Source of the DNA: an uncultured Peptococcaceae bacterium
GTDB taxonomy: Bacteria; Bacillota; Peptococcia; Peptococcales; Peptococcaceae
Assembly (NCBI GenBank): GCA_910585405.1
Contig: CAJUDO010000003.1
Span: 62,001-126,000, forward strand
Direction of reading: 5' to 3'
Length of the DNA stretch: 64,000 bases
Of this stretch, positions 51,391 through 60,769 are shown piece after piece. A model generated the notes under the pieces. That model saw nothing but the letters and a program-made list of their open reading frames with translations. It was not told where the DNA came from and searched no databases. The position numbers and the translations under genes are program-made. Positions within the stretch are counted from its first letter, which is position 1, and every line of letters starts with the position of its first letter.

Positions 51391-53226
51391 ATGTGCGGAA
51401 TTGCCGGATTCTACCAGACATCTTTTGATTATACACAAAATCAAAAATGGCATGAACGATTGGAAAAAATGAAAGACAGCTTAAAACGCCGCGGTCCCAA
51501 TGAGCAGGACGTGATTCTTTATCCTCATGCGGGATTGGCGCACACCCGACTGGCCATCATTGATTTGGTCAAAGGCCATCAGCCCATGACCAAAACAGAG
51601 GGCCAGCGCCACTGCACCATCGTATATAACGGTGAGTTGTATAACACCGCCCAATTGCGTCAAAAATTGAGTTCTTATCCTGTACTTTGGCAGACCAATA
51701 GCGATACGGAAGTAATCTTGAATGGTTATTTTTTTTGCGGTACAGCATTTTTCCAGGAGCTAAACGGCATCTTTGCCTTTGCCATCTATGACAGCCAGGA
51801 AGACGTTTTATTGCTCTGTCGAGACCGTCTCGGCGTAAAGCCGCTGTTTTATCAACAGGTCGCTGAGGAAGTCATCTTCGGCTCTGAGCAAAAGGCGCTC
51901 TTTGCGGCTGGCATCTCGCCTGTCCTCAAGGCTGACGGCTGGGGAGAAATTCTGGGGCTGGGCCCAGCCCGCACACCGGGACACGGTGTATTTTACGATA
52001 TGAAAGAGGTATTACCGGGACATTATTTATCCATCCAAAGCAAGCAGATCCGCGACAATATCTACTGGCAGCTACAGGCAAAGCCCCACGAGGACACCTA
52101 CACCGATACAGTGCAAATTGTCGCTGCACTGGTGGAGGATAGTGTAGAGCGGCAAATGATTTCTGATGTGCCAATCTGCACCTTTCTCTCGGGTGGATTA
52201 GACAGCAGCCTGGTATCCGCAATCTGCGCTCGAAAATTAGCCAAAGAAGGAAAACAGCTACATACATTCTCTTTTGATTTTGTCGACAATGATAAAAACT
52301 TTCAGGCCAATAGTTTTCAATCCTCATTGGACCGTCCTTTTGTGGAGCTGATGGTAAAACACATCGGTAGCCAACACACCTATCTGGAATGTACCAACCA
52401 AAAACAGGCAGATTATCTCTACAAAGCTGTAGATGCTCGTGATTTGCCCTGCATGGCCGATGTGGAATCCTCCCTGCTTTATTTCTGCAGTCAGGTGGCG
52501 CAGCACAATCGTGTGGCGCTTACCGGTGAATGCGCCGACGAAATCTTTGGTGGGTATCCCTGGTTTCATCAGCCAGCAGCACTACAACGGCATCATTTTC
52601 CATGGTCCTATCAAATGGACGCCCGCACTGCACTTTTGCGGGATGATTTTTTGAATGAAGTGGATTTGGAAGCATACGCCCAGCAAGCTTATGACAATAC
52701 CATTGCTGCCACACCACGGTTGGAAGGGGAAACAGGGTTAGAGGCACGTCGCCGGGAAATCGCATATCTCAACGTCGTCTGGTTTATGGCCACACTCCTT
52801 AACCGCATGGACCGCACCAGTATGTATTCCGGCCTGGAAGCCCGCGTCCCCTTCGCCGATCATCGCATCTTAGAATATGTCTATAACATCCCCTGGGAAA
52901 TGAAATGCCATAATGGACACACCAAAAGTCTGCTGCAGGAGACTGGCCGCAATTTACTTCCTTTAGAGGTATTATATCGTAAAAAAAGTCCCTATCCTAA
53001 AACATATGATCCCGCCTACGAAGCCCTCTTGCGCAATCGTCTGCTGGAAGTCTTAGCCTATCCCAACTCTCCTCTGCTGGATATCGTAGACGTCAAAAAA
53101 GTGCATACTTTTTTAGATACACCATCCGATTACGGCCGCCCTTGGTTCGGTCAACTGATGGCGGGACCGCAAATGATGGCCTATTTGCTGCAGATTAATT
53201 ATTGGATGACAAAATATAAATTGTAG
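51391..53226 (+). CDS. asnB: Asparagine synthase (glutamine-hydrolysing)
   Basis: 611 residues. Cys2 (MCGIAGFY) is the glutaminase nucleophile, with RRGPN and YNGELYN, and the synthetase domain has FLSGGLDSSLVSA at about residue 270 as the ATP pyrophosphate loop, and later EARVPFADHRILEY. It makes asparagine or an Asn-like amide. It is co-directional with dpaB (33-base gap), so it is likely in the same sporulation transcript, as with the spore-linked AsnO of Bacillus. GGAAGGAG precedes the ATG. Confidence 0.92.
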   Translation: MCGIAGFYQTSFDYTQNQKWHERLEKMKDSLKRRGPNEQDVILYPHAGLAHTRLAIIDLVKGHQPMTKTEGQRHCTIVYNGELYNTAQLRQKLSSYPVLWQTNSDTEVILNGYFFCGTAFFQELNGIFAFAIYDSQEDVLLLCRDRLGVKPLFYQQVAEEVIFGSEQKALFAAGISPVLKADGWGEILGLGPARTPGHGVFYDMKEVLPGHYLSIQSKQIRDNIYWQLQAKPHEDTYTDTVQIVAALVEDSVERQMISDVPICTFLSGGLDSSLVSAICARKLAKEGKQLHTFSFDFVDNDKNFQANSFQSSLDRPFVELMVKHIGSQHTYLECTNQKQADYLYKAVDARDLPCMADVESSLLYFCSQVAQHNRVALTGECADEIFGGYPWFHQPAALQRHHFPWSYQMDARTALLRDDFLNEVDLEAYAQQAYDNTIAATPRLEGETGLEARRREIAYLNVVWFMATLLNRMDRTSMYSGLEARVPFADHRILEYVYNIPWEMKCHNGHTKSLLQETGRNLLPLEVLYRKKSPYPKTYDPAYEALLRNRLLEVLAYPNSPLLDIVDVKKVHTFLDTPSDYGRPWFGQLMAGPQMMAYLLQINYWMTKYKL

Positions 53227-53240
53227 CGCACGTTGCATGC

Positions 53241-53278
53241 AAAAGGCTGCTGCCAAAATCAACTGACAACAGCCTTTT
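53241..53278 (+). terminator. Terminator after asnB
   Basis: AAAAGGCTG / CAGCCTTTT hairpin with extra TG/CA pairing inside, then TTTTCCTCT on the plus strand. It closes the dpaA-dpaB-asnB transcript, convergent with sigE. Confidence 0.65.
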
Positions 53279-53453
53279 CCTCTACATAACACCTCTTTTT
53301 TATTCATAGCCTCTCACTGCTACACCTTTTTATTTTGGGCTGCCACATGATTTACTTTCCCAAAGAAAATATTTCTTTTCAAGTTGAAAAGCCTTTTTTC
53401 TTTGCAATCTGCAATCAAGCTTAAACTTTCCATCACTGACACAGTATAAACTA

Positions 53454-54167
53454 TTACTCCAACTTTTGAAATTCCCTTTGCAATCGCCCAATGATTTTCT
53501 TTTCTAATCGTGAAATATAAGACTGTGAAATTCCTAATAAATCTGCTACTTCTTTTTGCGTGCGTTCTTCGCGTCCTCGCAGACCAAACCGCAATTCCAC
53601 AATGGTTCGTTCCCGTTTGGACAATTTCGACATGGCGGTTTGCAGCAAAGAATAATCAATATCTTTTTCAATATACTGATAAATGGTGTCTTCGTCTGTC
53701 CCCATCACATCAGACAAAAGCAATTCATTGCCATCATAGTCAATTTTTAAAGGTTCATCCAAACTGACTTCATACCGCATTTTGCTGGTGCGGCGCAATT
53801 GCATCAAAATTTCATTTTCAATACAGCGTGAGGCATAGGTGGCCAGCTTAATTTTTTTTGTGTTGTCAAAGGTATTGACCGCCTTAATTAACCCAATGGT
53901 TCCAATCGAGATCAAGTCTTCCACCGGAATACCGGTATTTTCAAATTTGCGAGCAATATAAACCACCAGCCGCAGATTATGTTCAATCAATGCTGTGCGC
54001 ACTTTCGCGCCGTCCTGCTCCATTTTGCTCAACAGCTGCTGTTCTTCCTCTGGCGTTAAAGGCGGCGGCAAGGTTTCATTGCTGCCAATATAATAGACGC
54101 CCTCTTGCAAATGCAGTTTCTGCACCATCCAAAGCAAAATTAGATTCACTTTTTGCGGTAACTTCAT
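53454..54167 (-). CDS. sigE: Sporulation sigma factor SigE (pro-sigmaE)
   Basis: 237 residues. N-terminal pro-sequence (about 1-27, hydrophobic then YYIGSNETLPPPLT) that SpoIIGA removes. Regions 2 (LVVYIARKFENTGIPVEDLISIGTIGLIKAVNTFD) and 4 (LSKRERTIVELRFGLRG, TQKEVADLLGISQSYISRLEKK) follow. It directs early mother-cell transcription. It lies 15 bases after spoIIGA, as in the known spoIIG operon. sigG, often next to it, is not present; asnB is convergent. Confidence 0.96.
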   Translation of the reverse strand: MKLPQKVNLILLWMVQKLHLQEGVYYIGSNETLPPPLTPEEEQQLLSKMEQDGAKVRTALIEHNLRLVVYIARKFENTGIPVEDLISIGTIGLIKAVNTFDNTKKIKLATYASRCIENEILMQLRRTSKMRYEVSLDEPLKIDYDGNELLLSDVMGTDEDTIYQYIEKDIDYSLLQTAMSKLSKRERTIVELRFGLRGREERTQKEVADLLGISQSYISRLEKKIIGRLQREFQKLE

Positions 54168-54182
54168 TGTACTACCCCTCTC

Positions 54183-55076
54183 TTAAAATAGCTCTGGCTG
54201 TACCAATCCCTGATAGGTCCCATAAGGAGAAAATTTTTGCTCTGATAATGCTACAATCACATTTGTATATACGTTATTTTCTTCTCCATGTTGTAAAATC
54301 AGGCAGTCCGGATGAAATCCCAACAACATCCCTCTCTGTCCCACTGCCTGATAAGGAATCAACCTCCAACATCCGGCCAGCTCTTCTCGTTCTACTATCA
54401 TAAGCAATAATTCGGTAGCATTTCTCTTTGTCTCTTGCAGCAAATTCCCCAGATCAGGAGAAAATAACGGCAACAAACTGCTTTGTTCCACTACAATGAC
54501 AGGTTGCCCACTCAAAGGATCGGTTAAATGATTTCCTGTATCCAACAATAAACGCAACGTCACCTGCCGTTCCTGAAAAAAAATCTGTACAGTTACAATC
54601 TCTGGTGTCACAGCAATATCCTGCCGCAAATAATGCCGCAAGAAAAATATAACTCCCAAAACTAAACTAGCTGCTACAATCAGCCAAAATAGTTTGAAAT
54701 CTATTTGCACTAAAGCAACACCATTCCATGTTGGCAAGGAATACTGGCCAAACAAAAACATTGCGGCAATAGAAGCGCCTCCCAATACGAAAGAAATCAA
54801 GTAGAAATAAATAACAGATTTCAGATAATTTCGCCAACGTATAAAAGGAAAAGCGATATATAACATTCCAAGGGAACAACCGATTTTAATTGGCAGCGCT
54901 TGCAGCCATTCTGCATGAGGCAAAAAAATCGCAATAGAATAACACGCCCCCAAAAAAGCTGCGGCAATCAATCGGCCACGCTTCCCTGCAATTTGTGCCA
55001 TATTGCCTGTAGCCCATAAAATCAACCAATCCATAAGGAAATTTACTAAGAATAGTTCGTCAAGATAAACGGTCAT
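54183..55076 (-). CDS. spoIIGA: Sporulation sigma-E factor-processing peptidase SpoIIGA
   Basis: 297 residues. Five N-terminal membrane helices (about 5-155) and a C-terminal aspartic protease domain with LLLDTGNHLTDPLSGQPVIV, whose Asp is catalytic as a dimer. It cleaves the pro-sequence of SigE at the septum. The ATG at 55076 has GGGAG eight bases before it; an ATG five codons earlier lacks a good site. It precedes sigE. Confidence 0.95.
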   Translation of the reverse strand: MTVYLDELFLVNFLMDWLILWATGNMAQIAGKRGRLIAAAFLGACYSIAIFLPHAEWLQALPIKIGCSLGMLYIAFPFIRWRNYLKSVIYFYLISFVLGGASIAAMFLFGQYSLPTWNGVALVQIDFKLFWLIVAASLVLGVIFFLRHYLRQDIAVTPEIVTVQIFFQERQVTLRLLLDTGNHLTDPLSGQPVIVVEQSSLLPLFSPDLGNLLQETKRNATELLLMIVEREELAGCWRLIPYQAVGQRGMLLGFHPDCLILQHGEENNVYTNVIVALSEQKFSPYGTYQGLVQPELF

Positions 55077-55111
55077 AGCTCGCGCTCCCATCCGAACAAA
55101 CTGTTTTCTTT

Positions 55112-55145
55112 ATTATATCTTGTTTTTACAGAGAAAGCTGTCGAT
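55112..55145 (-). promoter_or_regulatory. Candidate Spo0A-controlled promoter of spoIIGA-sigE
   Basis: On the minus strand a TATAAT -10 box lies at 55112-55117. A Spo0A box-like TGTCGAT (plus strand, 55139-55145; consensus TGTCGAA) is 21 bases upstream, in place of a -35 element. A long gap between -10 and the 0A box is known for the Bacillus spoIIG promoter. Confidence 0.5.
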
Positions 55146-55200
55146 TTGAGGATGTAGATTTTAAATTTTTCTGCAGAAAGAAGATAAAAAAATGCACAAA

Positions 55201-55244
55201 AAAGCTGAATTATGCTTCAAACAGTTGAAACATAATTCAGCTTT
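55201..55244 (-). terminator. Terminator after ftsZ
   Basis: AAAGCTGAATTATG / CATAATTCAGCTTT perfect 14-bp stem, 16-base loop, then TTTTTT on the minus strand. It separates ftsZ from the spoIIGA-sigE transcript. Confidence 0.93.
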
Positions 55245-55291
55245 CGATATAACATATAGAGCCTTTCCTAACTGCAAAACGCTAGACGCGC

Positions 55292-56413
55292 TTAATTTTT
55301 CTTTCTCAACAAGAACTCAGGAATAATTACTCCGTCTAATACAGATTTGCTTTCTGGAATCTCACCCCGCGTTGGGTTTTGCTGATGAGCAGGACGCACG
55401 TTGTCTTTTGCGATTACATTCGCTTTTTTCTCTGCCGTAGCAACCCGCTCTGCAGGCTGTGGCTGATTAAACCCTGTGGCAATGATTGTAATTTTGATTT
55501 CATCAGAACCGTTGTCCTCATCAAAAGCACCAAACATGATATCTGCGTCTGTACCTGCCGACTCATAGATAAAATCAGCTGCCTCCTGTGCTTCCAACAA
55601 AGTAAGATTGCTGCCAGAAATATTAAGCAAAATCCCTTTCGCGCCTTCAATGGACAATTCTAACAATGGAGAAGAAATTGCAGCTTTTGCTGCTGTTACT
55701 GCACGGTTTTCGCCTTTTGCCAAACCAACACCCATCAAAGCAACACCTGTATTTTCCATGATTGCACGTACATCCGCAAAGTCCAAATTAATAATCCCTG
55801 CTTTGGCAATGGTGTCGGAAATACCCTGCACACCTTGACGTAAAATATCATCAGCAAAAGAAAACGCCGATTCCAGTGTTGTATTTTTGTCGGCAATCTG
55901 CAACAATCTATCATTCGGAATAGTTACAATAGAATCCACCTGCGCTGACAATTTTTCCGTCCCCTCCAAAGCCTGCTTCATGCGGCGTTTGCCTTCAAAA
56001 GAAAATGGCTTTGTCACAATACCTATGGTCAATGCACCAATACTTTTTGCCACTTCAGCTACAATCGGCGCAGCACCTGTCCCTGTACCGCCGCCCATAC
56101 CGGCTGTTACGAATACCAAATCAGCACCTTTTAGAGCTTGTGTCAATTCCTCTCTGCTTTCCTCTGCAGATTTACAGCCTACTTCAGGATTGCCGCCAGC
56201 ACCTAAACCACGTGTCAACTTTCCACCTAACTGAATTTTGGTCGGAGCTTTCGAAAGTTCCAATGCCTGCGCGTCGGTATTTGCTACAATAAACTCAATT
56301 CCTTCGACATTTGCAGCAATCATTCTGTTTACCGCATTGCCGCCACCGCCACCAACACCAATTACTTTTATGCAGGCTAAATTTCCAGTTTCATTCTTCT
56401 CCAGTTCAAACAT
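55292..56413 (-). CDS. ftsZ: Cell division protein FtsZ
   Basis: 373 residues. Tubulin-like GTPase with GGGGNAVNRM at about residues 20-29, the signature GGGTGTGAAP at about 110-119, and NPEVGC, NLDFADV and GSNLTL segments. The C-terminal tail ends IPEFLLRKKN, the conserved peptide for ZipA/FtsA/SepF type partners. The ATG at 56413 is preferred to a TTG six codons earlier because GGGGGAG is well spaced from it. It follows ftsQ; no ftsA lies between. Confidence 0.97.
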   Translation of the reverse strand: MFELEKNETGNLACIKVIGVGGGGGNAVNRMIAANVEGIEFIVANTDAQALELSKAPTKIQLGGKLTRGLGAGGNPEVGCKSAEESREELTQALKGADLVFVTAGMGGGTGTGAAPIVAEVAKSIGALTIGIVTKPFSFEGKRRMKQALEGTEKLSAQVDSIVTIPNDRLLQIADKNTTLESAFSFADDILRQGVQGISDTIAKAGIINLDFADVRAIMENTGVALMGVGLAKGENRAVTAAKAAISSPLLELSIEGAKGILLNISGSNLTLLEAQEAADFIYESAGTDADIMFGAFDEDNGSDEIKITIIATGFNQPQPAERVATAEKKANVIAKDNVRPAHQQNPTRGEIPESKSVLDGVIIPEFLLRKKN

Positions 56414-56444
56414 TTCTACACGCTCCCCCAATTTATTTCAATTG

Positions 56445-57275
56445 TTATGATCTCAATTTAATGATCGGTGAATCTTCATAACGCATATCAATATACAAAA
56501 TCTGATCTGCTGCAATTGTTTGTCCCACTACAGTAGTTAAAATCTGATCCAAATCTTGCAAACGCTGTTCAATCTGATCCAGCCCGCCAAGACGTACTTC
56601 TAATTTTTGATTCGTATATGCTAAAATATAATACTCTTGTCCAACATTTAACTCAGCAATGTTGCTCAACAATGTTTCATCGCATTCCTGTAAAATTTCC
56701 AAAGCCTGCTTTAGTTTTTCGTTTTTAATGAACCCACCGATGGTCGGTAACTCGCTAAACTCCACGCCGCTAATTACAGGAAGATTATAATTGCTCAGCG
56801 TTTGCTGAATTGCCAGAAGTCTACCCTCTTGGTCTACCTGCGCATAGCCGTCGCTGGTTACGATATAACCAATGGCCTTACGCTCTGTGACAACAATCGT
56901 CAGCTTATTCGGCAAAGCTCTTCGTATTTTCACCTGCTCTACAAAAGGATTGACACGTAATCGCTTCTCAGCAGCCCAAGTGTTTACGAAAAAGAAATTC
57001 TCCCCTGACTGAATGCCTGACAGTAAAACTGCCTTTTCACTAGTAAGCGCTTGATTTCCTTCTACGGCAATCTCACCAACCTGAAAGAAAGGTAGATACC
57101 CCAACAGATATAACAAAATCAAAAAAAGACCCATTGAACCAAACAGCTTGAGGAACCTTATTCCACTTCGCCGAAATCTTCTTTTTGGTGCCCGTTCTTT
57201 TTGACTCACTGGTATTTCACTCTCTGTGTGCGACTTATAATCGTTCAAAACAACAATTTTGTCTTGTTTTTTCAT
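56445..57275 (-). CDS. ftsQ: Cell division protein FtsQ/DivIB
   Basis: 276 residues. Short basic cytoplasmic N-terminus (about 1-38), one membrane helix (about 42-65), then a POTRA domain (FFQVGEIAVEGNQALTSEKAVLLSGI) and the FtsQ/DivIB beta domain up to the IIKLRS end. It scaffolds FtsL/FtsB at the septum. It lies between murB and ftsZ in the same direction. Confidence 0.9.
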   Translation of the reverse strand: MKKQDKIVVLNDYKSHTESEIPVSQKERAPKRRFRRSGIRFLKLFGSMGLFLILLYLLGYLPFFQVGEIAVEGNQALTSEKAVLLSGIQSGENFFFVNTWAAEKRLRVNPFVEQVKIRRALPNKLTIVVTERKAIGYIVTSDGYAQVDQEGRLLAIQQTLSNYNLPVISGVEFSELPTIGGFIKNEKLKQALEILQECDETLLSNIAELNVGQEYYILAYTNQKLEVRLGGLDQIEQRLQDLDQILTTVVGQTIAADQILYIDMRYEDSPIIKLRS

Positions 57276-57343
57276 TATACCACAACTTTACACTGTTCTC
57301 TATTTTATTATAGCAAAGGATTGAAAGGCTGTCTACTGCCCTT

Positions 57344-58219
57344 TCAAAGATTTTCTTTTCCTAACACTAAAATTTCTTCCTCTAATCGCACACCAGTTTG
57401 CTTCTCTACTGCCTGCTTGACCCGTTTTATCAACTGCAAAACATCCTCGCAGGTAGCCTTTCCTGTGTTTATGATAAAATTACTATGTTTTTGTGATACC
57501 ATAGCATCGCCCTGTTTCCAACCTTTTGCGCCCACCATTTCAATCAATCTACCTGCTGCTTCCCCTGGAGGATTTTTAAAAATACTTCCAGCACTGGGAT
57601 ATTCTACAGGCTGTTTTTCTTTTCGTAATGCCGTATGTTTCTGCATGCGCGCTTGAATTTCCTCTTTTTTTCCCTTAATTAGTTCTAATTTTACAGAAAC
57701 AATTACCAAATCCTGTGCCTGCTTAAAACGACTGTTGCGATAGGCAAATTCGCAGTCAGCTGAATCTAAAGCAACCAACTTTCCTTTTTTATCACAGCAG
57801 ATCACTTGCCGCACAATATCGGAAATTTGTCCATCATAGGCACCGGCATTCATTACCACTGCACCGCCAACGGTACCGGGAATTCCGGCAGCAAATTCCA
57901 ATCCAGAAAGCCCTGCTGCCGCAGCTTTTTGGGCTAATACCGGAAGGGGAACCCCTGCTTCCGCTGTGATATAGGGGGAAACTATCTCCATCTTGCAAAG
58001 GCTACCGCTCAGTTGAATTACTGTGCCTGCGATGCCTTCATCAGCTACCAGCACATTAGAACCGCCACCCAACACATGACACAGCTCTCCTCTCCGCTGT
58101 ATTTCCAACAGCGCCTGCTGAAGCTCTTCAACAGTTTCTGGCTGCAACAGTACTTCAACAGGACCACCAATACGCCAGGTTGTATGATTATACATTGGTT
58201 CATTTTTTTTGACCTTCAT
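57344..58219 (-). CDS. murB: UDP-N-acetylenolpyruvoylglucosamine reductase
   Basis: 291 residues. N-terminal substrate-free start NEPMYNHTTWRIGGPVE, FAD-binding VLGGGSNVLVADEG, then GLSGLEFAAGIPGTVGGAVVMNAGAYDG and the C-terminal YPSAGSIFKNPPGEAAGRLIE with its catalytic Ser. It reduces UDP-GlcNAc-enolpyruvate to UDP-MurNAc. Between murC and ftsQ. Confidence 0.96.
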   Translation of the reverse strand: MKVKKNEPMYNHTTWRIGGPVEVLLQPETVEELQQALLEIQRRGELCHVLGGGSNVLVADEGIAGTVIQLSGSLCKMEIVSPYITAEAGVPLPVLAQKAAAAGLSGLEFAAGIPGTVGGAVVMNAGAYDGQISDIVRQVICCDKKGKLVALDSADCEFAYRNSRFKQAQDLVIVSVKLELIKGKKEEIQARMQKHTALRKEKQPVEYPSAGSIFKNPPGEAAGRLIEMVGAKGWKQGDAMVSQKHSNFIINTGKATCEDVLQLIKRVKQAVEKQTGVRLEEEILVLGKENL

Positions 58220-58240
58220 AAAATCACCTAAACACTTTGT

Positions 58241-59611
58241 TCAAATTTCTTTGTGCTTTAAATCTTCCACCAGCTGCATAGAATTTTGCCAAATGTTCCC
58301 GGCTCCCATCATTAACACCATGTCACCTGGTTGAAGAAATTTCAATAAAAATTTATTTAAGTTCTCTCTATGCACCAATTGTACCGGCTGATTCATGCAA
58401 TCAATAATTACTTGGCTTTCTGCTCCTTCAGACAAATTTTCCCCAGCAGAATACACATCCGTTAAAATTACTTCATCAGCCAGTTTGAAGCTCTCTGCAA
58501 ATCTATCAGCTAAAAATTTTGTACGACTGTACCTGTGGGGCTGAAATACTGCCACCAAACGACCATTATGTACACCACGCGCCGCTTGAATGGTAGCCGC
58601 AATTTCTGTAGGATGATGGGCATAATCATCAATAATCTGAATATTATGCACATGTCCTAATAGCTGAAAACGACGTCTTGCACCACCAAACTGCGCCAGT
58701 CCATTTGCCATTTCTGCAAAACCCATACCACACACTAAACCAGCTGCCACAGCCGCCAAACCATTGCTGATATTATGTTGTCCTGGAACTGCCAACCGTA
58801 ATGTACCTAACAACTCTCCATTAAAAAAGACATCTGCCAAATTTAAACCTTGCTCATAACGCCAGTTTCGCCCTTGCAGTTGCGCATCCTCAGAAAATCC
58901 ATAAGAAATCATCTTGCCAGGAACTAAATTTGCCATTTTTCTTGTCTCTTCACAGTCATAATTCAACACCACAACACCATGATCGCCAGTTTTCCTAATA
59001 AAAGCAATAAACGCTTGACGAATTTCGTCTAAATCTTTGTAATGATCGAGATGGTCTTCTTCTACATTGGTAAGCACGGCCATCCAAGGCAACAGATTAA
59101 GAAAAGAGCCGTCGCTCTCATCTGCTTCCGCTACAAGCAAATCGCCTTGCCCGCTTTTTGCATTGCTGCTGATTTGTGCAATTTCTCCGCCCACCACAAT
59201 TGTAGGATCCTTCCCCGCCAATTCCAGCATCAGGGCAATCATAGAGGAAGTTGTCGTTTTTCCGTGAGCACCTGCTACACAAATTGCACGCTTATGCTCC
59301 ATAAGCATCGCCAACATCTGTGAACGATGTAGAATTTCAATACCTAACTTTCGCGCCTGTATCAGTTCTTCATTATTTTCACGGATTGCACTGGACCGTA
59401 CCACAATATCAATTTTTTCTGTAATATTTTCCGCCTTTTGCCCAATATGAACGATTGCACCTTTTCTTTGTAGTCTTTCTGTTACATTTGACGTTTTTAT
59501 ATCTGAACCAGAAATATGGCATCCCCAATCCAGTAAGATCTCAGCAATCCCGCTCATACCGATCCCGCCGATTCCCATAAAATATACGTGTTTATCTTTT
59601 ATACTATGCAC
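58241..59611 (-). CDS. murC: UDP-N-acetylmuramate--L-alanine ligase
   Basis: 456 residues. GIGGIGMSGIAEIL at the N-terminus binds UDP; AGAHGKTTTSSMIA is the ATP loop; EADESDGSFL, EEDHLDHY and FQPHRYSRTKFL are further family motifs. It adds L-alanine to UDP-MurNAc in peptidoglycan synthesis. It lies between murG and murB, 12 bases from murG. Confidence 0.97.
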   Translation of the reverse strand: MHSIKDKHVYFMGIGGIGMSGIAEILLDWGCHISGSDIKTSNVTERLQRKGAIVHIGQKAENITEKIDIVVRSSAIRENNEELIQARKLGIEILHRSQMLAMLMEHKRAICVAGAHGKTTTSSMIALMLELAGKDPTIVVGGEIAQISSNAKSGQGDLLVAEADESDGSFLNLLPWMAVLTNVEEDHLDHYKDLDEIRQAFIAFIRKTGDHGVVVLNYDCEETRKMANLVPGKMISYGFSEDAQLQGRNWRYEQGLNLADVFFNGELLGTLRLAVPGQHNISNGLAAVAAGLVCGMGFAEMANGLAQFGGARRRFQLLGHVHNIQIIDDYAHHPTEIAATIQAARGVHNGRLVAVFQPHRYSRTKFLADRFAESFKLADEVILTDVYSAGENLSEGAESQVIIDCMNQPVQLVHRENLNKFLLKFLQPGDMVLMMGAGNIWQNSMQLVEDLKHKEI

Positions 59612-59623
59612 CCATAATCCCCC

Positions 59624-60730
59624 CTAGCTATATTGCTCTATCAACTGAATAATTTGATTCAACGCATCTCTTTTCCCTATACTGCGCGCATTCTCTGCCA
59701 TCTTTTCCCGCTTGTCTTTATTTTGATATAAATCCAAAATATTCTGACTGAACAGAGAACTCGACAAATCGCCATCAAGAATTACAATCGCTGCTTGCTG
59801 AGCTTCCAGCGCCCTCGCATTATATTCCTGATGATTTTCCGCTGCGTAAGGATAAGGTACCAAAATCCCCGGCAATCCGCAAGCTGTAATCTCAGCTAGA
59901 AAAGTTGCGCCAGCTCTGCCTACGCAGAAATCTGCAGCTGCTAAACCATATTGCATCTCATCCAGATAAGGTTTTATAATAATTTGCGGATATTGCTTCA
60001 AATCTATTCCTCTTGTTGTAATAGCCTGCAAAGTGTCCTCATAATCGTTGTTACCAGTTAAATGTAAAATCTGCAAATCACTATGCTGTACCAATCGCGG
60101 ATATGCAGCAGCCATCGCTCTGTTTAAGCTCCGTGCCCCACGACTTCCACCACTAACCAACAACGTTGTTTTTCCACCAGAGAACCCAAAGTAGGAGAGC
60201 CCCTCTTCTTTTCTTGTATTTAAGACTTCTTGCCGTACTGGCAACCCCGTAACCTTGATCCGCTCTTTATGTACAAAATATTTTTCAGAGGCCTGGAAAT
60301 TCACCATAATTTGATTGGCGAAATGTGCTAAAATTTTATTCGTTACACCAGGGAAGGCGTTTTGTTCATGTATCATAGCTGGAATACCTGCCATCCTGGC
60401 GGCCAATACTACCGGTCCGCACACATAACCGCCCGTGCCAATCACCAAATCCGGTGCAAATTGCTTTACTATTTTCCTTGCCTCCAAACACCCGCCTCCA
60501 GCTTTACCCATTGCTTTCAGCAAAGCCGGACTGATTTTTCGCGGAAGGCCCTCCACTGCAATGGTCTGAAAAGGAACACCCCTTTGGGGGACGATTCTAT
60601 TCTCCAAACCTTTTTCTGTGCCTACATATAATATCTCCCATGCGGGATGTAAATACTTGATTCTTTCGGCAATCGCTAAAGCCGGATAAATATGTCCGCC
60701 TGTACCGCCGCCTGCCAGTAGAATACGCAT
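59624..60730 (-). CDS. murG: Undecaprenyldiphospho-muramoylpentapeptide N-acetylglucosaminyltransferase
   Basis: 368 residues. GT-B fold with N-terminal GGGTGGHIYPALAIAERI, then GTGGYVCGPVVLAA, HEQNAFPGVTNK, and the C-terminal VSGGSRGARSLN, RAGATFLAEITACGLPGILVPYPYA. It makes lipid II from lipid I on the cytoplasmic membrane face. Gene order ftsW-murG-murC is typical. Confidence 0.97.
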   Translation of the reverse strand: MRILLAGGGTGGHIYPALAIAERIKYLHPAWEILYVGTEKGLENRIVPQRGVPFQTIAVEGLPRKISPALLKAMGKAGGGCLEARKIVKQFAPDLVIGTGGYVCGPVVLAARMAGIPAMIHEQNAFPGVTNKILAHFANQIMVNFQASEKYFVHKERIKVTGLPVRQEVLNTRKEEGLSYFGFSGGKTTLLVSGGSRGARSLNRAMAAAYPRLVQHSDLQILHLTGNNDYEDTLQAITTRGIDLKQYPQIIIKPYLDEMQYGLAAADFCVGRAGATFLAEITACGLPGILVPYPYAAENHQEYNARALEAQQAAIVILDGDLSSSLFSQNILDLYQNKDKREKMAENARSIGKRDALNQIIQLIEQYS

Positions 60731-60769
60731 CTATTACACCACCTTTTTTCCTTTTTTATAGAAATACTA

